64,000 nucleotides of DNA from Huiozyma naganishii CBS 8797 (Eukaryota > Ascomycota > Saccharomycetes > Saccharomycetales > Saccharomycetaceae): the NCBI RefSeq assembly GCF_000348985.1, contig NC_035927.1:186001-250000 (forward strand), read 5' to 3'. Below the pieces are notes generated by a model. It was not told where the DNA came from, searched no databases, and saw only the letters and a program-made list of their open reading frames with translations. The first letter of the stretch is position 1. Each line of letters begins with the position of its first letter. Below, piece by piece: positions 49,494 to 58,900 of the stretch. The position numbers were made by a program, and so were the translations under genes.

Positions 49494-50511
49494 GTTTGAC
49501 TGTTATTTCTTCTTTTGTTCGAGATTGAGTAGTCCAGGGATTTAAGAGGCAGCAAAAAAGCAAGGTAGCTTGTATCAGGAGCAGTCGAGCCTACAACACA
49601 GTACAATTGAATAAATTATAACCTCCTTGTACCTGGTAAGTAATTCGACTGACCGAGAGCTGTCCAGTAATCCACAGGTCAATGTACCTCGAAGATTGAA
49701 TTTGAAAGTTTGCTGCTGTTTCCCGGTTCTTTTGTTGACATCCTTCTGCTTCTTTTCTTTTTTTCTTTTTTGGCAGTTGCTGCTGCTTTTGACGCAAGGA
49801 CGCCGATAAGCCACAGGCGACGACTGCGATAGTAGCATTGTAGACCCGGTTGGCACGGCAATGGTGACCGCTGGGTGGGTGGCTAGTGATATCCACTGGT
49901 ACTTTCAGGAAATATACCAGCTTTTGACTTGCTTCTTGGGAAAATTTCTAAAAATAGTTGCTCCGCACCAGGGTAGGGACTTCTCGCTGCTAGAACAGTC
50001 CTTCCGCTTCTCATCAGAGACTGTTCAAACAGGGTATTCCCACTGAAACATTCTCAAAGTGCGAAAGCTTCCATTTAACAAAGCTGCAAAAGTTAGTATG
50101 CGATCGAATTGTGGTTCGGAGTTTTGGCCTTGTCACCATCGCAATAAGGATAAATTGAACAGAAATACTTTGGTTATTTCAGAGTATCGTGATTGAGTAC
50201 CTTTATCTTATTGAGGTTGTGTGAGGCTTGTAACTAGAAGCAAATTGCAATTTTTTTATTGATAGCATGAACTATTCTAATGTTCCTGTTATCGTGCGTC
50301 TGCGATTGATAGTGATTTCCATGAACAAACAAAATAGAGCGAAAGCCTTTACAACTTGTGGGTCACGAGCTGTTGCCTTTTATAATTGTAGAATAACATG
50401 TTCAATTCAATTCGCGTAACAATTAGTTAGTAAGTAAGCTAAAATCACAGGATCGCATTGACCATCACAAAACCAAATCTGATATCTTTTTAATGAGTAA
50501 AGATAATAAAC

Positions 50512-50557
50512 AAAAAATGGGCATCGACTGGCCTGATCTAGATGCGCCCAATTTTTT
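50512..50557 (+). repeat. Imperfect hairpin flanked by A6/T6
   Basis: AAAAAATGGGCATC (50512-50525) pairs with GATGCGCCCAATTTTTT (50541-50557) with two small bulges and a 15-base loop: about 14 base pairs. On the plus strand the 3' arm ends in T6, which resembles a Pol III stop. No A or B box of a Pol III gene was identified upstream. Confidence 0.6.
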
Positions 50558-50632
50558 CTTACTTTGTAGTTATGTCCTTTGGCCGCCTAGGACACTCACC
50601 TTATGTGCGTGGTTTTAAAGTTGGCGGCAACA

Positions 50633-50650
50633 TTGAGAGACAACTCTCAA
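50633..50650. repeat. Short perfect hairpin TTGAGAG/CTCTCAA
   Basis: Seven-base perfect arms (50633-50639 and 50644-50650) around a 4-base loop ACAA, in the gene-free interval. Small enough to be chance, listed because several hairpins cluster here. Confidence 0.5.
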
Positions 50651-51827
50651 CAAGTTATCCAACACGAGGTGGATGTACGTTCAATCCCAATTGTTTTTGT
50701 TGACCATAATCTTAGATGATGGGTTAATTTGGGATGCCGATTTGTGAATACAAGAGATATTTCTGTCCCCTAATTTCTTTCAGTCGCATTTTGGGTTTGA
50801 CGTGGTTTTTCGCTTAGCTAAAAACGTAACATATCTTTGCCCAACATATCCCGTTGTTACTGTCCATTGATTGATTCTGTCAATGCGACGTCCTTGGATT
50901 TGTGAGGATAAATTGGAAACTCCCGTTGGGAATGGACTCATGACCCGTTACCCTATCAAAATACAGTTTTGTGAACTATTATAAACCCGACATGTGAGTA
51001 TAGGAACTCGAGACATGCGGATGGCCCGTTATCCGGAACATATATAACCCCCAAGGTAGCTGCACCGGCATCTTTCAAGACCGCATCTGAATCCAGGACC
51101 TAACTAACGAACAAGTCTTAGACAAAAAGCACAACTGATATAACTAGATAATTGTTGAATAGGGTCTTGTTCGCCGTGGCTATTCATTGTAGTAGAGTAA
51201 AGAGATGTTTTAGTTCAGGTATGACTTCTGGTATATACTTAATATATAAGTATATGGTTCGATGATCTCTTCTATATTGTCACAGATAGAAGGATCAATT
51301 CATTCGATGTAGTTAGGCTTTATATACGTGAGAATTTGCTCAGAGTCAATGGTGTGACTTTTCACTTTCTCACTGTAATGGATACTTCCACACTTGTGGC
51401 ATCGTTATTTGTCTCGTTAACATTTGTGTCTTTTATCAAGTGTGTGTCCTGTTTATGCCTATGATGATATCTTATCACCCTTATCATATTCATTTTCTAT
51501 ATCCAGCAATAATTACGTATACGGCGTAAATAAACAATATCAGAGTCCTTACGCACTTTACTCAACCACAACCTGCTTTAGCTCTTACAGGATTTCAGGT
51601 TTCTGTAGTCAACATCTTGAAAGGTTACCTTGTTTACGCACCTCGTCCATGGACTTTTCGTTAAGATTTCCTCCTAATATAAAATTTATCATTTACTGTA
51701 ATATACAAAAAAATAAGGACAATGTACAGGAAAAAAATGCTATAAGTTGTAAAACTATGATCCACACACATGCCATACCGTACTTAAATCGGAGCAGTTA
51801 GAATTAACAAGCAGTCTCAATACTCTA

Positions 51828-53075
51828 TCAATCAAACTTGACTTTCTTACCTTGAGATGGGACAATGGCGGCAGAACCTCTTTGGGCGGAAGATAAGGCT
51901 ACACTACTCTTCAGCCTGTTGTTCGATGCCATTTGTCCAGGTCTATGGCCTCTGTTGTTGCTAAACGTTCTGGCTGCTGGTCTCTCTCTTCTCTCTTCTT
52001 GCTGTGGGGCTCGTTCCTGTTGGTAATTGTCAGGAGGCAAGTCGAACGCTGGTTTCTTCTCATCTTCCGGTCTCCTTCTGACCTGTCTCTTACTTCTATC
52101 CTCACCATACTCCATTCTTAATGGCCTCATGGCAATCTTCCGACAAGCCTTGTCCTTCAAGGCGTTTGTGGCACCTTCTTCGGTCTTGAAATCGACGAAT
52201 GCAAAACCTTTGCATTTACCACTATCCTCAAAAGTGGCCATACGGATTTTGATAATTTCACCGCAGTGTTGGAAGTGGGCCTTCAGCAACTCTTCAGTAG
52301 TAGTGTAGGAGAGGTTACCACAGAACAGGATTCTTGAAGGTGGGTTTTTAGACATACTCACTAAATCGTTTTTGTCCGGTCTCCCCACGTAACTCTTCGA
52401 ATCCTTGATCAACAAATTTCTACCATTCAATTGATTTTCGGAAAGCGCAATGGCCGATTTCATTTGTGTTTCTGTCTTGAAATCCATGTAACAGAAACCC
52501 TTGTTCTTGATTTGTTTACCGCCGTTACTAGCCAAGGGCAATTTGACTCTCAGGATATCCGCCTCTGGGATTCTGCTTTCTTCGTCCTCCAATTCCTTCG
52601 TTTTTCCCACCACAAATTTGATCAGATCGTCTCTTGTTGTGTCGAAGGACATATTACCAATCCAGACACTGAATTTATTGACGTCTTCCTTCTTGTCACC
52701 ATCGCCTTCTTTATCCTTTTGCTCCTTGTTGAACTGCGAGATGGAGGCAGGATCGATGTTGTATTTGGCATTTAGTTCATCTAGAGAAATTTTACCTCTT
52801 CTCAACAGTCTCTTCTGTTTCTTGGATAGAGGGATAGAGCTCTCTAAGTCGATTTCAATTTCATCCTCGGCCTTTCTCTTCTTTGTAGAATCAATCAAAG
52901 CTTTTTCGACATCCTCCTTTTTGTTAACTTTCTCCTTCTTCTCCTTCTTCTCTGCGTCTACCTTATCCACTTTCTTATCCTTCTTCTCTTTCTTGTCTAC
53001 CTTGTCCTTCTTCTCTTTCTTCTCCTTCTTCAGTGGCTTCTCCTTTTTATCCACTTTCTCGTCCTTAACAGTCAT
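51828..53075 (-). CDS. NOP13: Nop13, nucleolar RNA-binding protein
   Basis: Nop13 (415 aa; 403 in S. cerevisiae) is a nucleolar protein found in pre-ribosomal complexes. The first 60 residues are almost only Lys, Asp, Glu and Val, a repeated KKEKKDK pattern. Then SIPLSKKQKRLLRRGKISLDELNAKY is a conserved entry block. Two RRMs follow: RRM1 (about 136-228, FSVWIGNMSF ... GFCYMDFKT) and RRM2 (about 247-325, RILFCGNLSYTTT ... GFAFVDFKT). The C-terminus is Arg- and Gly-containing (RRERPAARTFSNNRGHRPGQ) and ends KGKKVKFD. Same strand as MDG1. Confidence 0.95.
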   Translation of the reverse strand: MTVKDEKVDKKEKPLKKEKKEKKDKVDKKEKKDKKVDKVDAEKKEKKEKVNKKEDVEKALIDSTKKRKAEDEIEIDLESSIPLSKKQKRLLRRGKISLDELNAKYNIDPASISQFNKEQKDKEGDGDKKEDVNKFSVWIGNMSFDTTRDDLIKFVVGKTKELEDEESRIPEADILRVKLPLASNGGKQIKNKGFCYMDFKTETQMKSAIALSENQLNGRNLLIKDSKSYVGRPDKNDLVSMSKNPPSRILFCGNLSYTTTEELLKAHFQHCGEIIKIRMATFEDSGKCKGFAFVDFKTEEGATNALKDKACRKIAMRPLRMEYGEDRSKRQVRRRPEDEKKPAFDLPPDNYQQERAPQQEERRERPAARTFSNNRGHRPGQMASNNRLKSSVALSSAQRGSAAIVPSQGKKVKFD

Positions 53076-53191
53076 TTTTCAGTTCTTTCTCAAATACGAT
53101 GTTCTCTGCGTTCAGAATACCCACAGAAAAGCACCAGATCGTTATTTACTTCTACCAGAACGGTACCGAGTCAGTTAAAACTGGAATCGAG

Positions 53192-53208
53192 CTCATCGGA
53201 AAATTTTT
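53192..53208 (-). promoter_or_regulatory. PAC-like and RRPE motif before NOP13
   Basis: CTCATCGG (53192-53199; PAC reversed, last base differs) directly next to AAAATTTTT (53200-53208; RRPE core), about 120-130 bp before the NOP13 ATG. A weaker copy of the arrangement seen at RIO2 and IPI3. Confidence 0.5.
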
Positions 53209-53603
53209 ATTTTTTTGAAGAATTTAATTTTTGTTCGCACAAAAAGAAAAGAAAAGAGAGGATTGAAATCCGTGAAGACGCCCTTCTCTGTCGCGGACAG
53301 CGATGACTAAGAGTTCTGCTCCGCTCAGTACTCTGACTGATAGGCACATCTGGAAGCATAAAACATTCAAGTGTACTATTTGCAATTACAAGAAATAAAA
53401 AAAGAATAGATTATAGAAATGGGGGTCATTAATACAGTCCGTTTGAGAATTAGAATGGAAAATGAAACATCATTAGGGTGGGATTTGACAAAACAGGCTG
53501 ATATAATCGTGCCGTGAAACCCAGGAGAAAGAAGAGCTCAAGGAAATGGGTAAAGAACTCAGTCACGGTTCTGTTTTCAAATAAAGTAGGAAGGTACAGC
53601 CGT
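53209..53603. promoter_or_regulatory. Rest of NOP13 upstream / MDG1 3' region
   Basis: AT-rich sequence between the MDG1 stop and the NOP13 promoter motifs, with A-rich runs at about 53237-53258 and 53395-53402. No coding frame, RNA gene or known element seen. Confidence 0.3.
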
Positions 53604-55484
53604 TCATAGCAGGAACTTCCTCATTTTACCGAAAAATCCACCCTCTTTCTTCCTCTGTTCGTCTCTCCCAGTCGCAGTGCTCCTCTTTTGATTTGGGTTT
53701 TGATTCTTTTTGGCAGTGCTAGTAGAGGTCTTCGACTGTTTCTTGTGATCCGTCTTGGCCTTCGTCGTTGTGGCATTTGTCGATGCCTTTGCGTCGGTCT
53801 CGGATTTAGGTTTGGTCTTAGACTTTGATTTGGATTTAGTCTCGGCTTTAGGCTTGACTTCCGCGTCGGTTTCAGTTTTTGGTGTGGATTTGGATCCAGC
53901 ATTTGTCGCTGCCTCAGCTTCCTTAGTGGCTTCAGCTGGCTTGGGTTTCTCGGCCACCTTTTCGACCCGCTCAGTATATTTTGGGGCTTCTTCCACTGCG
54001 TCTTTCTTTCTCTGTGGTGGCTCTGCCTCGATGCTTACAGTGTTGCTCCTGGAGGAATTGACGCTTTGAATTTCGAACAATCTGGCATCGTTGTTACTGT
54101 TTGTTTCAAGCGTTGGACTAGCGTCTGTGGCGGCCACGTTCCGGCCCTGCTGTTCCGCCTCCTCCATGGATGAGTATGTAGCGATGATGTTATCGTTCTC
54201 GTCCAGTTCGTGAATCACTTCCTGGACAACGACTCTTTCTCCTGTTTTCTTGTTTCTTCTCACCTTCTTCTTGATCTTCAATTTCCTCCTCTTTGAGGGT
54301 GATTCCGCGTCTACAGAGGTAGGAACAACTGCAGTGATCGACTTTCCATCTGGCTCTGTAGAATTGGCCAAATTGTTTGGCGTTTCAGCAGTGGGTTCCT
54401 GCACGGGTTCCTGCACGGATTCCTGCACGGGCTCCTGCACGGGTTCCTGAGCGACCTCTTTTGCAATTTCGTCTGGGAGTGGTGGAGCAGTTTCCAAACT
54501 CTGGTCCTTGGACACTTCCGCACCATTCAAGTCAGCAGTGCTGGACTGCGCGGTCTCTGTGACGGGCTCGTCTGCCCTGTCGGTGGTAACATCTCCTCTT
54601 TGCGCAGGAACTGCATCGACCTTTTCCTTTGCAGCAAAGACACCTGCCATGTGCTGGAAGCTCGACTGCTCGCTGTCCTCCGCGTCGGCACCTCGCTGCG
54701 TTTGTTCTGCTACAACGAGTTGCTTTTTCCTATCCGGTCTGAAGTTGACCAGCGGGTTTACAGCGCCTGTCACTGACGGTTCCTCCGTGATGGAGTCTGC
54801 CGTGGGTGTCGCTGACTTGGCAACGACGGACGTCTGTGGATGTGGCAGATAGCCCGGTACGTTCACTGGGGCCTCTCCGTCCTCCTGGGAGTCCGTCACG
54901 GACGCGGTTTCGAAATCCGAACCGGAGGCTGCCGCGTCCTCCGCCCGCGAAACGTCCATCAAATCCTCCTCCGACTGCGACAGCTCGCGGACTGGGACCG
55001 GGTCTGTATCCAGCACGCCCACAGCGGCACTCACGGGCTCCGGTTCCTCCATCATCCGCTGCATGCGGCCCTGCATGTGCTTCCCAGGGTCCTGTTCCTG
55101 TGTGGTCTGCTCCAGCTCGTGCTTCTCCACCTGCAACTCGTGAGACAGCTCCTCATTGAGCATATCCGCACCGGCAAGCTCCCCCCTGTTCTTCTCACGC
55201 TCTTCCGCCTGCACAATCATGTCATGGCCCTCTATGTAGTTGTTTTGGTTTCCGAATTCGTCCGTCTCAATTTTGTAATCCTGGCTAACGGCCCACTCCC
55301 CATCCACTACAAACTTAAACACAAACCTACCGTCGCTGTCGAACGACACGGGCAACACGGCCTCGAACTTCTGGTGGCCCTCGTTGAACTCCATGTGCGT
55401 CGTGCCGACCCACCCGTCAAAATCCCCAGTAATCACCACACCAGTGGGGCCAGTGCCCCACATAAACGTATACTCCTCAGCCAT
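53604..55484 (-). CDS. MDG1: Mdg1/Crp1-family protein with glycogen-binding-type domain
   Basis: Mdg1 (626 aa here; 366 in S. cerevisiae, its ohnolog Crp1 465) is a membrane-associated protein that suppresses G-protein beta-gamma defects in mating signalling; Crp1 binds cruciform DNA. Residues 1-85 are an AMPK/CBM48-like domain (YTFMWGTGPTGVVITGDFDGW, then FVFKFVVDGEWAVSQDYK). The rest is long and disordered: acidic Glu/Asp/Val stretches, a pentad-like repeat (QEPVQEPVQESVQEPVQEP), a conserved basic patch (SKRRKLKIKKKVRRNKKTGERV) and Lys/Pro/Ser repeats. The C-terminus FFGKMRKFLL is basic-hydrophobic and may touch membrane. The extra length lies in these repeats. Confidence 0.9.
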   Translation of the reverse strand: MAEEYTFMWGTGPTGVVITGDFDGWVGTTHMEFNEGHQKFEAVLPVSFDSDGRFVFKFVVDGEWAVSQDYKIETDEFGNQNNYIEGHDMIVQAEEREKNRGELAGADMLNEELSHELQVEKHELEQTTQEQDPGKHMQGRMQRMMEEPEPVSAAVGVLDTDPVPVRELSQSEEDLMDVSRAEDAAASGSDFETASVTDSQEDGEAPVNVPGYLPHPQTSVVAKSATPTADSITEEPSVTGAVNPLVNFRPDRKKQLVVAEQTQRGADAEDSEQSSFQHMAGVFAAKEKVDAVPAQRGDVTTDRADEPVTETAQSSTADLNGAEVSKDQSLETAPPLPDEIAKEVAQEPVQEPVQESVQEPVQEPTAETPNNLANSTEPDGKSITAVVPTSVDAESPSKRRKLKIKKKVRRNKKTGERVVVQEVIHELDENDNIIATYSSMEEAEQQGRNVAATDASPTLETNSNNDARLFEIQSVNSSRSNTVSIEAEPPQRKKDAVEEAPKYTERVEKVAEKPKPAEATKEAEAATNAGSKSTPKTETDAEVKPKAETKSKSKSKTKPKSETDAKASTNATTTKAKTDHKKQSKTSTSTAKKNQNPNQKRSTATGRDEQRKKEGGFFGKMRKFLL

Positions 55485-55909
55485 AACCTCCTAGCCGATG
55501 CTCTCTGCGTCTTACCATCCTCTTCTTATTCTTCTCCGTCTCCCCCTCGTCTCGTCCCCTTCAAGAATCTGTTCTTTAAATACAAAAAATTTACAAAAAA
55601 GGGGAGAAGGGCGTGTTTTAGTGTGCGATGGGACGTCAAAATGGCAAATTTGAGGTGAAAGATGGCTGTTGTTGGTATCTTATTGCACGTTTGCGGTTAC
55701 CAGTGTTGCAATTGAGCATTTGAGAAGTTGTTTGGTGGGAATACGGTCTCTGTGGCGGTCTCTAGACTCGTTTTGTTGCGTTTTTGCAGTGGGAAATGGC
55801 AGAATATATTTATTATTTATTTGTTTTTGTAATGTCATCGCAGACTTCCTGTGACACCTGTGGGTCTCGATGAAGATGTTGATGTTGAGGGTCCCTGCTG
55901 CAATTAGTC
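55485..55909. promoter_or_regulatory. Divergent promoter MDG1 / APC1
   Basis: A 425-bp region. It has A/T runs near 55577-55600. Out-of-frame ATGs at 55870, 55876 and 55882 start a 77-codon frame that overlaps the APC1 start. No specific regulator site recognised. Confidence 0.35.
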
Positions 55910-58900
55910 ATGGCGTCGCGAGTGGTGGTATCTGGGGACGGGAGAGAGGTGCAGTGGGTGCAGGCTGGGCGGTGTGTGCGGCGGTTCGTGTACGCAGAAC
56001 GCGTCGTGGACGCCGGGTTCGTCACATTCGAGAAAGTGAACCACTGCTTCGTGGTTGTCAGGAGGCGTGCGGCACACGTGTACTACCTGGACTCCGGGGA
56101 TAGTGTCACTGCTTGCTTCCCGTTCCCGATCCGTAAGGCGTTCTGGTACAGGCATGGACTTGTGTTGGAGGCCGCGGACCGCGGAGATGCGGATGCGGAT
56201 GCGGGTGTGGGTGTGGACGGGGATGCGGATACAGATGTGGGCGGGGAGTACAGGTTCATCACGTTTACGGACCCAGTGGCTCCCTTTGGGAGGCTTTCGT
56301 TTGCCTCTGCCGGTGGGAAGGGTAAACTGGCGGCTCATCTGCGGGACTCGGAGATGCTGCTCATACCGAGAGACGCGTCACACAGTGTCACCGTGCTGTA
56401 CAACAAATGCGAAAACCAGTTGTACTTTTACTTCACAAGAGTGCTGTCCTCTTCGTCAAGCCAGGTCAGTAGTGCCGGTGCTGGTGCCGGTACCAATGCT
56501 GGCACCACCGTGAACAACCACACAGAAACAAACAACGCAACCTTGAGAAGAGCACTTTCGAACAGTAGGAGAACAACGTCGACCAATGGCACGCTTGACA
56601 TGATGCTGGGGAACATCGAGAAAATGGACCCGAGCATCAACAACAAGAGAAGCGTATCGGCCACTTTGGACAGAATGAGCAACTCCAACCCTGCCTCGGC
56701 AAGTCTCGAGTTTGGGCAGCACCAGATGCAGCCAGAACAACCACAACTACAGGCACACCAGCCCATTCTCGCGAAGGATATATCCCTCATAGAGATATCA
56801 AGGATGGAACTCCCAGCATACACCCATAAACAGGATATAGACCTTAAATGCATCGCACTGCGTTTCAAGCAACAGGAGGCTGTGCTAATCTTTGACCAGT
56901 CCACTAAATTTGCTAAACTCTGGCTCATCGACATGATCCCAGATGTCGTCGAGTCAATCTCCTTCAAAGTTTACGGGGACTCGCCACCAAATCTCATTAA
57001 ACTAGCGAACATTGACGTCGCCAATCCTATAGACACCGTATTGGAACAGCCGGAGGCCGATGTGCAGGGCACATTTATTCTCAAATTCCAAGATGCAAGA
57101 ACGGATTCCTTTGCGATATACAACCCGTTCTTAAATTTACTCTCCCCAATGTTCATCTCAGAGAGAGCTACACAACAGGTGAGTGAAACGGAGGACACAT
57201 TTCCTCAGGACTCAATACAACTCCAATTAGAGAAGATAACGTTTTACCCACGGACGCAGCTCACTAAACTATGCTTCCAAGCGCTGAGCTGGATTTGCCC
57301 CGATTACATCCACTACTCTTTGCTCATGCTTTGGCAGTACACTTTGAACAGTTTCCAAGAACCAGTGGCTACTTTAACGAACCAAAATGATATCCTGAAG
57401 GAGTTCCATACACTGACATACATTTTGAGAAACCTTTTCTTCTCTATCGCAAACGAAGACGTGCCAGATGATATTTGCAACATGCCACTGTATCAGGGGC
57501 TCCTCGACAAGGGCATTACCGAAATAAATTTACTCCTCCCCAAGATTGTCATGGGACTCCAACTGATCAGGGAGGAGCTCTCGTTGAACATTTTATGTCG
57601 CAAAGAGCTTGAACTTTTGAACGAGTTCTTGCTTGGTGCAGTTCACACAATGGATTGGCCGCAGTCCTGGAAAACTTACTACCAAAATAATGCATTTGAG
57701 GCGAAGGATGGTGGGATGACATCAGCGACAGTGGGCGGCAATTTTTTTGCCCAACCACTGGACGAACCGCCATCGATACTAAAATCGCTATACAGCATAA
57801 CTGAGGGGAGCGAAATCGCGTTAACGCCCTTCATCGGGTTTTCTGGTCTTGTCGACTGCCAAGAGGATATAGACTTGATGATTACACCTAGGTGTTTCAA
57901 AGTACTGAGATTATACGAGCTGATTCACGCTCCAGGTTTTGTTAGCATGTACATCCTAGAGATCTTGACTCGGTTGGATATCGGAAACAAAGAGATAAAC
58001 ACTTATCCACTGGGCATAATGACACCAGTAAGAAAGATCTTGCAAAAAGTTGAAAACGGAATATTGCAACCGGATATCCACATGAATCTGTCCCTCGTGT
58101 CCAGACCGGACATCGAACGACCCATAAAGCTGATGACCAAGAAAAGGTTCGTCAGTAATGAGAGAGACAAGGAGGTTACTCTACTGCGACCCACATTGTC
58201 GGGAAGCGCGTTCTACGGTAAAAATTTGAAAAGACGCCCCCCAAAGGACGTTTACTCATTGGTAACTGATGTAGTGAAGGATACAATGTCTGCAGACGGT
58301 TACAGCGGTAGCACAAATGGCGAACTGCTAGCGATTTCGTCCAACGAGGCCGTAAACAGTGTATCTATCAAGCAAAACACAGAGCTCATTTTCCCTCACG
58401 ACCAAAGGTTTAAACACGTTTTGTCCCTCTTGGAATCAGCGACTCCGAGCAGAATCCAGTTTTACACGGCAGAGACAGAATACAGTAGGATATTGCCCAA
58501 GAAAAAAATATTTGGCAAAATAATAGCCTTAAGAACTTTGACGTCAGGAGTAGGCCGTGCGGCAGTAAATTACTCAACAGAACAGCCAATAACTTCCGAA
58601 AAGTGGCATATCGAAGATTTAAATTACGTCACTATATTCCCGGACGGTTCAAAACTGATTACCCCCATTGAAGAATTCAACAAAGATGTTTTACACTGGG
58701 GGGAATTCCACAATGGTGTTGCATCTGCGTTAAAAATCTCCAAAAATACCCGTGGGATAAACGGCAGCTGGATAGCCTTGAACAAGCCAGCAGTTTTGAA
58801 CGCCACACACGGAGGGTTCCTGCTAGGGTTAGGACTGAACGGGCACTTGAAGGACCTGGAAGAATGGCACATTTATAACTATCTGAGTCCGAAAGAAACT

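Larger units (their letters stand above)
49494..51827. other. 2.3-kb gene-free interval TDA7 to NOP13
   Basis: The longest gap of the window. It includes the TDA7 promoter (minus strand) on the left and the 3' side of NOP13 on the right, so most of it is not needed for either gene. Both strands have only short frames (longest 125 codons, 51424-51801) without family resemblance. I checked for tRNA A/B boxes, a centromere (CDEI/CDEIII) and LTR ends and found no convincing case. Inverted repeats occur at 50512-50557, 50633-50650 and 51233-51255. A TATATAA at 51041-51047 with TATA-like repeats around 51231-51255 could drive a noncoding transcript. Confidence 0.6.

Noticed and set aside
50281..50663. 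Possible solo LTR: minus strand reads TGTTGGAT at 50663
   Set aside because: No matching other end, no 5-bp target duplication and no primer-binding site. A second TGTTGAATA at 51153 also lacks a partner.
50640..50700. GTTCAATCC resembling a tRNA B box
   Set aside because: No A box, no cloverleaf and no T run after it at the right spacing.
51424..51801. 125-codon plus-strand ORF in the 2.3-kb gap
   Set aside because: AT-rich and without resemblance to a known family; length is expected by chance among so many frames.
52501..53178. 225-codon plus-strand ORF rich in Phe/Ser/Leu opposite NOP13
   Set aside because: It is the reverse reading of the Lys-rich NOP13 head (AAG/AAA read as CTT/TTT).
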